From NCBI GenBank assembly GCA_963921195.1, contig OY992539.1:41372299-41436298 (forward strand): a DNA stretch of 64,000 nucleotides. Direction: 5' to 3'. A program made the position numbers and the translations under genes. This document shows, piece by piece, positions 49,160-60,692 of the stretch (positions are counted from its first letter, which is position 1; each line of letters begins with the position of its first letter). The stretch is from Pegoplata infirma (taxonomy: Eukaryota; Arthropoda; Insecta; Diptera; Anthomyiidae). The notes beneath the pieces were generated by a model. It saw only the letters and a program-made list of their open reading frames with translations, did not search any database and was not told the DNA's origin.

Positions 49160-49505
49160 AAGTGTTGAGTGTAAAGATTTTTTGATATTTTTTTCGAGTA
49201 TGAAATTTTTTTGGAGTGTAAAATTTTTTTCGAGTGCTAAAATTTTTTTAAGTTACAAAAACATTTTTATAAATATTTTTGTGACAAAAATAATTTTTAG
49301 TGCGTTTTTGAACACTTTGAATCGCGAAAAAGCCAATGTTAATTACCCGGTTTTCCTAAAAACTTCTAACCACCTGGATCGATTTCGGTGAGAGAACAAA
49401 AAATAATACATATGTTTCAGCGGCCTGAAAATAGTCTTTCAGGCAGACAGACAATCGCTTAATCAATATTAAATTTTAAATCGATCAATGATCATTGAAT
49501 GGTTT
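49160..49505 (-). mobile_element. Decayed HINE-like fragment
   Basis: It has GAGTGTAAAATTTTTTT words as in the copy at 10.8-11.8 kb, then CTTCTAACCACCTGGATCGA, GGCAGACAGACAATCG and GATCAATGATCATTG. It is strongly degenerate and lacks both termini. Confidence 0.4.
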
Positions 49506-50868
49506 TCGAGACATCGCTTTTTGAAATTTGCAAAAAATGGCGCTATTTGTACGGTTAAGATTTTTTTTCCATGACCTTTTCATAGAGCTTGAAATTAACT
49601 TTCACTTAAAATTAGTTTAAGCCAAATCCTATAATTTTAACACCTGGCGCCCTTTTATCAAAATTTTGTTTTTAGGAAATTTTCACCAGAAACTTTTAAC
49701 TTTGATCGAGGGCGCCATGGGTTGAAATAGTCTGATTTGGGTTAAATAATGTTTTTATGAAGGCAAACTTTAACAGATTTTTTTGCTGAAATAGATATTT
49801 TAAATAAATTCTGTCATTCAGTTTTAGAAAATAACAGAAATTTTTCTGCAATTTTACTAATTCTTTTTTTTTAATTTCAAAATATTTTTGTGCAGATTTT
49901 TAGCAAATTATTTTGTTATTTTACAGAAGAAGTCTGTTGACTTTTTTTCAAAAAATGTTTTTTTATGCATTTTTGTTTTTTAATTTATGTGAAATTTAAA
50001 ATTCTAAAAAAATCGAAAATTTTATTCTTGGAAAACATTTTAATTTAAAAAAATTAACACTTTAAAAAAAACTTAGAAAATTTTCTTGTATTTATATGTG
50101 ATCAGCAGATTTTTCTGCAGTCTCGACAGATTTTTCTGCTGATTTCACCTAGATAATCAAGACAGATATTTAGCAAACCGCGTCTGCTAAAATCAGCAGA
50201 TTTCTCATATGGCTCAAAGTGTGTGTATTTTCAGCAGACTTCTCTGCTGATTGGATAGAGAATTTATTTTGAGTTTAGTCGCTGGAAACAAATTTTGAGA
50301 TTTTTTTTAAGAAATTTCTTAATACCGCCATTTTTAAAAATTTTGGAAAATTTCAAATGGCGATATCTCGAAAACCGCTTGACCGATTTCAGACATTTTT
50401 TTGAAATTTGGAAAATATATTTTTTTAATTAGTTTTCATTTTTTAAAAATCCAAAATGTTGGTGAAAATTTTTCAAAAATTAAGAACTTTGATGGCAGGG
50501 CAGGCACCATTGTCTGTCGGATTTGGCTCAAATTAAGTTTAAATAAAATTTTGTCTCAATATCTTAAAAATATTCAAAAAAAAATAATTTTAAGATTTTT
50601 TTTTTAATTTTTTTGAAATTTGACAAATTTTAATTGTCTATATCTCGAAAAACGCTAGACCGATTGTAAATTGTTTTTTGATATTTGTATTCAGAATGTC
50701 AAAATGAACAAAAAAATGTATAGCAAGATAATTGTTTTTTTATTTTTTAATATTTTAAAAATTCTAAGTTTGGTGGAAATTTAAAAAAAAATCCAAAACT
50801 TTAGACGAAGGATTAATCGCCACGATTGAATAGGTTTAATGATAGGATTTGGCTCAAATTTAGTTTAA
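49506..50868. repeat. Degenerate direct and inverted repeats with ACAGA/CAGCAGA words
   Basis: Two diverged ~290-bp blocks start with CGATATCTCGAAAACCGCTT (about 50360) and CTATATCTCGAAAAACGCTA (about 50638), and both end near GATTTGGCTCAAATT(A/T)AGTTTAA. The complement of that end word (GCCAAATCCTA) is at about 49621, so an inverted relation exists too. The 49,760-50,270 part is rich in TCAGCAGATTT words. No coding potential is seen. Confidence 0.5.
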
Positions 50869-51384
50869 GGGAGAGTGTTAAATTCGGATGTGCCGAATCT
50901 TTTATACCCTCCAAAATGTAAAAAAAAAAAATTGCCAGGGGCGGTTCTGTTGTTTTTTTTGGGGGGGGGGGGTGATGAGGTCAGTGGGGGACGTTGAGAG
51001 TACCTTCCCATTGCGATAAATATACCAAATGTTTCATTTGTCTAACAAAAATACAAAAAAAAAACATGTAAAAAAAGTTTATTTTTTCAGAGGTTGGTAC
51101 AGTTCCTCAAGGGGGAACTTTTTTTACCCTTGCCCGATTTTGCCCATTCACGAACTTAACCTGCTTATGAACATGACTTCAGGAGTCTAGCTGTTTTAAT
51201 TTGGACTGCATTGTGTTATCTACAAACCGACGGACGGACGGACAGACGGGCATTCATAGAATGTCTTAGAATCGATCATGGACCAATAATATATATACTT
51301 TATGGGGTCCCCGACCGATATTTCGATGCGTTACAAACGGAATGACAAAGTGAGTATACCCCCATACTGTGGTTTGAGGGTATA
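50869..51384 (-). mobile_element. HINE-like dispersed repeat
   Basis: It runs from GAGAGTGTTAAATTCGGATG with a weakened hairpin to GTGGTTTGAGGGTATAAT. A GGAC tract sits at about 51231-51247 and a 12-G run with further G runs at 50961-50990. It closely resembles the copy at 31.8 kb. Confidence 0.7.
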
Positions 51385-52330
51385 ATGATGGAAAATAAAG
51401 TATCGCAAAATATTTTTTTTAGATATCTATCCGAATCAAGAAATTTGCAATAAAATGGCATCGATTTGTAGTTGCATATTTTGGTATAAATGCATATTTT
51501 CATACAAATTGCACTTTTTGTTTAATTTTTATCACTTTTTTTCAAAATTCACCTTAGAAAAAATCCATTTCTATCAACTTTTTTTGGAGAAAAATTATTT
51601 TTTAATGATATTCTGAGGCATTTCTTGCAAAAATTGGATTCAGATAAAAAAGTTTTTAGATTCTGAGAATATTTTCCATATTAAAATTTAAAATTTTCCT
51701 ATTTTGAAACATTAACAAATTAACAAAAAAATTGTCTCTGAAATACCTATTCAAGCGAATGCTTTTTTGACAATTTAAAAAAATCATTGATTCTGGAACG
51801 ATAAGTGTAATCAATTTCAAGATAATATACTGGGTTCTGGAACTAATTGTAAACGGAAAATTTTGCTGGGAAGGTTTATGTAAATAAGTTTGTCATTCCG
51901 TTTTTATAAACTCAAAAAAAAAAAAAAATACTCAATTTTTTTTACAAAAATTACTAAAAAATTCTTTTTTTTGCGCCCCACGAATATTAAATCATCGATT
52001 CTGAAATATTAAGTAGAATCGGCTGCAGGGTAATATGTTGCGTTCTAGAACCGAATATTTGGAATGGAAATTTTTGTTTTATAGACACATCACAAAATGT
52101 GTCTATGAAACAAGATGTTTTACCAATTAAAAATGGTATCCAGTGACAAAAACTTTTTTAAAAATTGGAGAGGGCATCATATGTTTAAAACCCCCTATTT
52201 TATGTTAAGAACACTATTTTTTTGGTTAAAACAATAATTTTTAAATGCATATTTTTTAAATTTTTAGTGCATATTTTGGATTTTTAGATGCATATTATAC
52301 GCACATATTTTCGATTTTTAGATGCATGAA
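51385..52330. other. AT-rich DNA, no gene seen
   Basis: Mostly unstructured. Near 52200-52330 TTTTTAGATGCATATTTT-type words repeat a few times. No exon or RNA gene is supported. Confidence 0.4.
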
Positions 52331-52364
52331 AGTACTTGCCCTATTTATTATATTATTTAATATA

Positions 52365-53095
52365 TTTGACAGAGTTTTCTGTCAAAATACAGATTTAAAG
52401 AAAAAACTTTGTATTTTTTTGTGACAAAAAAACAAAGTTTCCTCTGTTATATTACTTTTTACTTTGTAATCTTAATTTTACAGATAATTAACAGAGTTTT
52501 CTGCCAAAATACAGATCTAAGCAAAATACTTCGTATTTTTTTATAACCAAAAAAGTTTTCTGTTTTGAGTAGTTTTTGTTTTTGTTACCAAACATCAAAA
52601 TTTTATCTGTAATTTTTTTTTTGAGAAAAAGTTGCAAAAAAAGTTATCAAAATTTATTTTTCAGAAATCTTATAAAAATTTTACAAAATAACATGCATTT
52701 AACTAAACTCTGTAAATTTTCAGAGTTTTTTCTGTATTTTTTTTTTTTTTTTTGCATCAAATATATGTAAATTTCATAGTTTTCTCGCTAAATGGTGGTT
52801 TATTTAACCAATATTTTGCTAGAAACTCTGTAAATTAACAGTTTTTTTTTGTCCAAATCATTTTACAGAGTTTTATGGTAAAATTACAGAGTTTTCTCTG
52901 TAAAAAAGCTTTCATAGTTAACCAATATTTTACAATAAACTCTGTAAATTAACAGTTTTTTTTTTCTGTCAAAATCATTTTACAGAGTTTTTTAGTAAAA
53001 TTACCAAGAAATGTTGTTAGCTGGAAAAGTATGGTGTACTCTGTTAAATTAGCAGAGTTTTTCTGTAATTTAACAGAGTTATTATTTTGAGTGTA
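52365..53095. repeat. ACAGAGTTTTCTGT degenerate repeats
   Basis: Repeated words ACAGAGTTTTCTG and CTCTGTAAATTAACAG occur with periods of about 113-122 bp (for example AACCAATATTTT at about 52807 and 52920). Arms CAGAG/CTCTG give local palindromes. It is diverged and non-coding. Confidence 0.6.
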
Positions 53096-53510
53096 ACATA
53101 TTTAGAATTTCCTAAAAAATAATGTTTGTAATCAAAAATATTTATTATTCATTAAATTGCTTATTTTACTTTTGTCAGTTAATTCACATTTCTGTATAAA
53201 AAAAAGTAATATAAAAAGGACTTTATAGAACTAATTTTTTCTACAATTCACTTTGTTATTGTGAATCCAGATTTCAATTAAAAATTTTTAAATCAAAATT
53301 TTTTATTGAAAATTTTTAGAAAAATTTCTGTTTAAAAAAAGAGAAAATTTCCACGTTATTGTCCAAAACATTTCATCATAGTGAATTCAGCATAAAACAT
53401 ATTTTATTTTTGTTGGAAATTAAATAAATTTATTCATTTTTCTCTATTTTATTGCCAGTTTTTGCTAAATTTTCAACCTTATTTTTTTAAACTAAACATA
53501 AAGTATTTTT
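53096..53510. other. AT-rich DNA, no gene seen
   Basis: No recognisable feature. Confidence 0.4.
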
Positions 53511-53512
53511 TT

Positions 53513-54130
53513 TATACCCTCCACTTAGTGATAGAGGGTATATATAAGTTTGTCATTCCGTTTGTAACTCATCGAAATATCGATCTGAGACCCCATAAAG
53601 TACATATATTCATGATGCCCGATCGATTTTAAGACATTCTAGCGATGTCCGTCTGTCCGTCTGTCCGTCTGTCCGTCTGTCTGTCTGTGGAAAATGCTGT
53701 CGCGGACAAAATATTGCACAGAGATGACCGAAACTTAACATATTTATTGGAAGTTCTCCCGAGAAGTTTGGTATTGCATTTGAGCGATATCGGTTCAGCG
53801 GTTTGAATGTTATGAACGAAAATGTAAGGACACCTCAAAAATTTTTGGACATTCAACATAACCTAAAAATACAAAATGCTTTAATTCGGCTGCTGGTTGA
53901 CACATGTGAACATAATTGAACACCAAATGGTATCTAAACGAGTACGAACATATTTTTTGACAAAAAAGGAAAAACATCGCGGATTTTTTTTTCCCGGAAT
54001 TATTTTTTCAAAAATTTTTTTTATTTAAAAGTAATTTTCTTTTAAATAAAGTTTTTGTAATAATCTTTTTGAAATTGTGGAGGGTATCACTACATTCGGC
54101 AAGGCCGAATTTAACTTTTTTACTTGTTTT
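53513..54130 (+). mobile_element. HINE-like dispersed repeat, subfamily 3
   Basis: It runs from TATACCCTCCACTTAGTGAT, through TTTGTCATTCCGTTTGTAAC and a GTCCGTCT tract (about 53647-53690), to GTGGAGGGTATCACTACA, hairpin TTCGGCAAGGCCGAA and TTTACTTGTTTTT. The copy at 54952-56059 is the same subfamily in inverse orientation, so the two form an inverted pair with an ~820-bp spacer. Confidence 0.7.
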
Positions 54131-54237
54131 TATTAAATTGAGAATAAAAAATTTTTTTACATCCGTTTTATTGGAAAATTTTGTACTTTTAAGCTTTGAA
54201 CATAAAAAAAAACTTTGTTCATCAACACTTTTTTAAA

Positions 54238-54280
54238 CTTTAACTTATAATTTTGTCTTTCTTTTTCTTTTCAGGTAAGT
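54238..54280 (+). promoter_or_regulatory. Recursive-splice (ratchet) site candidate, CAG|GTAAGT
   Basis: A possible branch site CTTTAAC (54238-54244) is followed by a clean pyrimidine tract (54251-54271), CAG (54272-54274) and at once GTAAGT (54275-54280). A full 3' splice site abutting a full 5' splice site is the consensus of zero-length exons that subdivide very long Drosophila introns. It is the only such match I found on either strand. A second donor-like GTAAGT lies at 54357, which would bound an 82-nt exon (54275-54356) under the exon-definition version of recursive splicing. The sequence match is direct; function and a plus-strand host gene are inferred. Confidence 0.55.
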
Positions 54281-54720
54281 TTTCTTTAAAATAAAGTTTT
54301 CAAAGATAATAAGAAGAAGATTATCTTTCATGAATTATTTATTGTGCTTAAGGTGTGGTAAGTTTTTAAAACTGTCACAATATTATTAACATTTTATTTT
54401 CGAAACAAAACACAGTTGACCTTTAATGTCAGCTTATGTTTCCCTTTTTTATGTTGTGCTTTATCATTAATATTTAATGATTTATTAATCACATGATTTT
54501 GTACAAGAAAACATTCATTTGTGTTTTTTTTTGTTGTTGCTTAATGAATTTGGATGATCTTTGCTAAAGTAAATAAACCCTTTAACTGATTATTAAGAGA
54601 AAACAAAGAAAAAAAAGGTCCTTTTGACTTAAAATTTGCTTAATCATGTTTTTTTTTAATTTCATTAATTAAAAAAAAAAAATATTTTTATATCCCACAC
54701 TTAGCATTTGGGGGTATATA

Positions 54721-54768
54721 CAGTGCCGGACAAAAGTATTCACACACGGCTACCGTAGATGCAATTTG
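54721..54768 (+). repeat. Tc1-like terminal inverted repeat, left
   Basis: CAGTGCCGGACAAAAGTATT starts right after TA (54719-54720) and continues to GTAGATGCAATTTGTT. The CAGTG...CAAAAGTATT form resembles Tc1-family termini. Its inverted partner lies at 59754-59801, about 5.1 kb away, with HINE-like repeats and satellite C in between. No transposase is recognisable between them. Confidence 0.65.
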
Positions 54769-54893
54769 TTAAAAACAAATTTAAAAATATCCAACCTTTT
54801 TATAACAAACGAGTATTTTTTACACAGTGCTTTGTAGGTAATTTTTTAAGCTTTTATTTAAGCTTTATAGCGTTTAGATTGAATTAATAATAA

Positions 54894-54951
54894 ATGTGCT
54901 ACGAGGGTCGAACTGGAAAATTAAATAAAAATTTTAAAATATTTCTAAGTA
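54894..54951 (+). repeat. Direct repeat flanking the next HINE copy, left
   Basis: ATGTGCTACGAGGGTCGAAC plus TGGAAAATT recurs at 56059-56137 as ATGTGCTACGTGGGTCGAAC, directly on the other side of the inserted HINE-like repeat. The match is too long and too diverged for a simple target duplication. A tandem duplication that the HINE entered is more likely. Confidence 0.6.
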
Positions 54952-56059
<1,108 letters not shown>

Positions 56060-56238
56060 TGTGCTACGTGGGTCGAACTGGAAAATTTAAATATTTTAGA
56101 CGTTTTTAAAAAAAGTTTTAAAAATATTTCTATGTCGAATTTCAAAAATTTTAAAAATATTCCAAAAAGTTATATGTTGTTATCAAATAATTTTTTAACG
56201 AAAATTACATTTTTATAAAATTTGCTACAACTGTTATT

Positions 56239-56705
56239 TGTATGGGAGCCTACTTAGGGAGTGGAGATAGGGCGTAGGAATGTTTTAAAAAAATGTTGTA
56301 GGGTAAAAATAAATGGGGGTCGGTCTCACTAATGACCCCTCTCGGGCGCACCATTGGACCGGTAGAAGCTGACTAAATACAACAAATTTACAAAAAATAA
56401 AAAAAAATTGTATGGGGACCGCCTTAACAGTTAAAGATAAAGGGTAGGTGTGTTCAGAGAAAGTGTTTGGACTAAAAAAATATTGTGTGTCGGTCATACA
56501 TTTTGTTGCTCTAAGGGCCTTATTAGGGCAGTTAGAGCGGTTGGAGCAAATTTTAAAAAATGTCGTTTTGTGTGGGAGCCCCCTTAGAAATTGTAGATAG
56601 GGTATTAGTTTATTCCAAAGAAATGTTAAAAAGTAAAAATTAATGGGGGTCGGTATTATAAATGACCCCTCCAAGACGCACCATTGGAGCAGTAGAAATG
56701 ATTTT
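56239..56705. repeat. Three diverged ~165-bp tandem units
   Basis: Units start TGTATGGGAGCC (56239), TGTATGGGGACC (56409) and TGTGTGGGAGCC (56569). Units 1 and 3 both contain ATGGGGGTCGGT, AATGACCCCTC and GCACCATTGGA in order; unit 2 is more diverged. The segment is GC-richer than its surroundings. I do not recognise the source. A 129-codon reverse frame across it (56285-56674) is unsupported. Confidence 0.65.
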
Positions 56706-57146
56706 AAGATTGGAAAATTACAATGAATTTTTTATTGCAAAAAATTTGTAGATTCGATAGAAGTTTTACACAAAAAAATTTCAAAAAAATCGAAGAGTAC
56801 AAACATTTTCAAATATGATATTTAAATTTTAAAATCTAAAAATCGCATACTAGACCGCTTTTAAGAACTTTTTGGGAGTTTTTTTTAAAAGTACGTAAAA
56901 AAACAAAAATTTTGAAAAAAAAAAATTGAAATTTGGACCATTATTGAAGAAGTTATGAGTAAAAGAAGTTTCAGTAAAGGAACAAACTACCAATTTTTAA
57001 AAATTCGATATCTTTTGAACGGGTCATCAAAAAAATCTGAAAATTTACCACGAAGGAGTTTTCGAAGGGTACTAAAAACTGTTAACAAATTGGGAAAATC
57101 TAAAAAAAAAGTTTTTCAAAGTGTCCGATTTGACATGAAATGCCCC
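56706..57146. other. AT-rich DNA, no supported gene
   Basis: A frame at 56955-57263 (+) opens MSKRSFSKGTNYQFLKIRYLL but runs into the dispersed repeat at 57147, so its second half is repeat sequence. I do not call it a gene. Confidence 0.4.
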
Positions 57147-58087
57147 ATATATACTCTAGTGATAGAGGGTATTTATAAGTTTGTCATTCCGTTTGTAACA
57201 CATCGAAATATTGGTCTAGGACCCTTTAAAGTATATATATTCATGATCCTCGATCGATTTTAAGTCGATCTAGCGATGTCCGTCCGTCTGTCTGTCCGCA
57301 GAAAACACGCTAACTTTTGAAAGACTTTACAGAGGCTACTGAAGTTTGGCATATATGTTGGTCATTTACCTGGTCAGGTTGGTATTGCAATCCAGCCAAA
57401 TCGGTCCAGTGGTTCAAAAGTTATGAGCAAAAGAGTAAATTTCGGCAAGGGTGTTTCCTGAATTAACGAAATAAAAACACGATAACTTTCGAAAGACAAT
57501 AATAAAACTGCTGAAGCTTGACATGTATCTATGCCGTTCACTAGGTCTGTTTGGTATTAAATTTCAGCTCAATCGGTCTAGTGGTTCAAAAGTTATAAGC
57601 TAAACCCTGAATTTCAGATTAGTTTCATCTTAAATGCCACGTATTTAATCAAGTTTTAAAAGCATTGGTGGTAACTTAACAATGCTTTTCAAACTTGTTT
57701 AGTTTTAAGGCAATGCTTTTTAAACTTGTTTAGTTTTAAAAGCTTTGGTAAAAAAATTTTACACTCAAAAAAATTTTACACTAAAAAAAAAATATTTTTT
57801 TTTTACAAAAATGACAATATTTTGTGTACACACGTACGTGCATTCACTCAGAAATATTTTTACAGTAAAAAAAAACATTACACTCGAAAAAAATTTTACA
57901 CTCAAAAAATAAAATAAGTAACTTTTTTTTTTTTTAATGACAAAAAAAGAGCTTTTTACTCAAAATAAAATATTTCTAATCAAAATTGTTAATTTTTTCT
58001 CATTAAAAAATGTACTCTCCTTTGAAAAATGCATTGTGGAGGGTATTCATAGATTCGGCAAAGTCGAATTTAACTTTTCTACTTGTT
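57147..58087 (+). mobile_element. HINE-like dispersed repeat, subfamily 2
   Basis: It runs from ATATACTCTAGTGATAGAGG, through TTTGTCATTCCGTTTGTAAC and a short CCGTCTGT tract (about 57279-57297), two blocks with GTGGTTCAAAAGTTAT (about 57410 and 57580), to GTGGAGGGTATTCATAG, hairpin TTCGGCAAAGTCGAA and TTTCTACTTGTT. It matches the copy at 10.8-11.8 kb throughout, in opposite orientation. Confidence 0.72.
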
Positions 58088-59743
58088 AAAAATCTTTCAC
58101 AAAAAAGTACAAAAACGTATATTTTGGGATATTTTATTTAATAAACTTTACCAAAAAAGGAGTATTTTATAAAAAAGTGTCAAAAAAGTACTTTTTGACA
58201 AAAAGTACCAAATTCATATTTTATTATTAAAAGAACCAAAATAGTACTTTTTGTTTAGCACCAAGATAGTTATCCCAACATAGTACTTTTTTACAAAAAG
58301 TATTAAAATAGTACTTAAAAAAGTACCAAAATATTACTTTTTATAAAAATTTTTCAAAAATTTCAATAAAGAAATCTTTACTTTCGTCTAATTTTTTCTG
58401 GTAAAAATTGATATAGAAATATTCAGTGTTGAAGCTTTATATCTGAACAATTTTTATCTTATTAAAATCAAAAACTTTTTTCTAAATTTTCCAAATATAA
58501 AGTTTCCAATTATAAAATTTTTAAATTTTCAAATATACGTGTTATGATTACATAAAATTGGAAACGCTGATATAGAATTAATATGCTTTTTGAATAGAGT
58601 TCTTATTAATGTCTGCATTCAAGAGCAACGTAAAGGTCACATGAACTTTAACACTATATTCTCGACGTTCTTTTTACCTGTTTTTGATAAAAGTTTAAAA
58701 ATAGTACTTTTGATTCTGTAGTATCAAAATATTTGTTTTTGCTACCAAAATAGAACTTTTGAATAAAATTTCCCCTAAATCAAATTTTAATAAAAAGTAC
58801 AAAGAAAGTATTGTTTGGAATATTTGATTTTAATAAAATGTACCAAAATGGTATTATTTTATAAACAGTACCAAAAAAGTACTTTTCTAAAAAATGTACC
58901 AAATTGGTACTTTGTTATTAATAGAACCAAAATAGTGTTTGTTTTAACAAACTACCAAGATAGTACTTTTTTTAAAAAAGTACCAAAGAAGCACTTTTTA
59001 ATAAAAAGTACCAAAATAGGAATTTTGTTATAAAAAGTATCAAAATAGTACATTTTTATTAAAAGTATTAAAATAGTACTTTTTTATGGAAAGGATCAAA
59101 CTAGTATTTTTAAATAAAAAGTTTGAACCAGGAAAATGTTTTTAAATATGTAGTACCATAATAAAACATTTGAATATAACCAAAAACTGTAACGCAAAAT
59201 TTCAATAAAGAAATCATTAGTTTTTCACATTTTTGCTACGAAAATATTCCCTGTTGAGGATTTATATCTGAAAAATTTTTATTTCACTACAACAGAAAAC
59301 TTTTTTGAAAAATTCCAATACAGTTAATTTACACACAAATACACATTAAAACAAATACACAGAAATACAGAAAATTACACATAAAGTGGCAACCCATTTT
59401 TAATAAAAGTTTAAAAATAGTACTTTTTAACAATACTATCAAAATATTACGTTTTGGCACTTTTTTGGTACCAAAAATGAAACTTTTGAATAAAAATTAC
59501 CTCAAAATACACGTTTTAATAAAATTTTGATAAAAAGTACAAAGTACATACATTTTATTTTAATAAAATATCCCAATAGTACTTCTTTATATAAAGTACC
59601 AAAATAGTACTTTATCAAGAAAAACTACCAGTAGTTTTTTTAAAAAGTACCAAAATGTACTTTTATAAAAAGTACCAAAAAGTATTTGTTAAAAAAAGTA
59701 CAAAAAAAAAACTTGTTTTTACTACTTTAGTCAAAAATACACA
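58088..59743. repeat. Satellite C array III, left arm of a large inverted repeat
   Basis: GTAC monomers with embedded landmarks TATTCTCGACGTTC (about 58660), GGTACCAAAAATGAAAC (about 59470) and TACTTTAGTCAAAAATA (59723-59739). These landmarks recur in inverted order at 61.4, 61.05 and 60.69 kb. The part before about 58600 is more diverged. It is non-coding. Confidence 0.85.
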
Positions 59744-59753
59744 CACAGAATTT

Positions 59754-59801
59754 TACAAATTGCATCTACCAAAATTCTGTGAATACTTTTGTCCGGCACT
59801 G
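59754..59801 (-). repeat. Tc1-like terminal inverted repeat, right
   Basis: ACAAATTGCATCTACC followed by GTGAATACTTTTGTCCGGCA and CTG is the inverted partner of 54721-54768 (about 40 of 48 bases agree by eye). The next bases are TG rather than the expected TA. It sits in the spacer of the large satellite C inverted repeat. Confidence 0.6.
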
Positions 59802-60692
59802 TGGGCTTAGGCTTCAGGTGGTTTGGATGCGCTCCTTGTCTAAGGATTTCTTTCCAAAAACTACTGCCAGTTCAGCAAAATTTCTGCTGGGAATGGTCAG
59901 TCTACCAAAATGACCTTACTACATTTTAAAAATTTAAAAACATCCCAAAAATCATTGCCAATAATTTTTTTTCTTGTTTCCACTATAAAAAAAAATTCAC
60001 AAATAATCCACTTTTCATTAAACTAATTGCATCTTATGTATCGTATTTTTCAAACTGTAGAGTATCTACAAAATTCCCTCTAACTGTTTATGCGCCCCAC
60101 TTATAGTATTAAATATTTATTTTTTGTTTATTTTTTATTTTCCTTTTTACCATCTTCTTACTGGGTCATTATAAATTTTAAGACCCTTGAATAATATTAT
60201 AAAAAAAAATAAATAAACAAATTTACTGTCTTTATTTTAACTTTTTTACAAGTCGTTTATTTTCAATTTTTTTTTTTTTATTTCACAGAACTTGAACTCA
60301 TTACAGCATGACTGACTGACATTACTGTCCTCAATTTTATTTTTTTGTATTTTCATTATTTTCTTTACATTTTTTTATACAAATCTTTTACAAAGTATGA
60401 ACAAAAAAAAATCTCAAGTTCATTGGCCTATTATGTTAAACATACGTTATATTTACTTTAAATTTGGGAGTTTATTGTTTTTTTTTGAAGTGTTGGGATT
60501 TAAAAAATAAATACAAAATAATTGTATAGACTATGTAAATTACTTAAAGTTTTTTTTTTTGTTAAAAAAATTTAATATTTTGCTGGTAACACAGTGCAAC
60601 AAAAAAATTTGATCCTCAAGGTTCCAACGCGAAATGATAGGGGACCACCAAAAAAGAAAAAATCGAAAGTGAATGTCCCGCTAGTAATTCTA
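59802..60692. other. Spacer of the inverted repeat, no gene seen
   Basis: AT-rich with a few mixed-composition patches (59802-59920 and 60590-60690). No coding, RNA or element features are supported apart from the Tc1-like end at its left border. Confidence 0.45.

Noticed and set aside
56285..56674. 129-codon reverse frame
   Set aside because: It covers the ~165-bp tandem units and translates to a repetitive, motif-free sequence. No codon or domain support.
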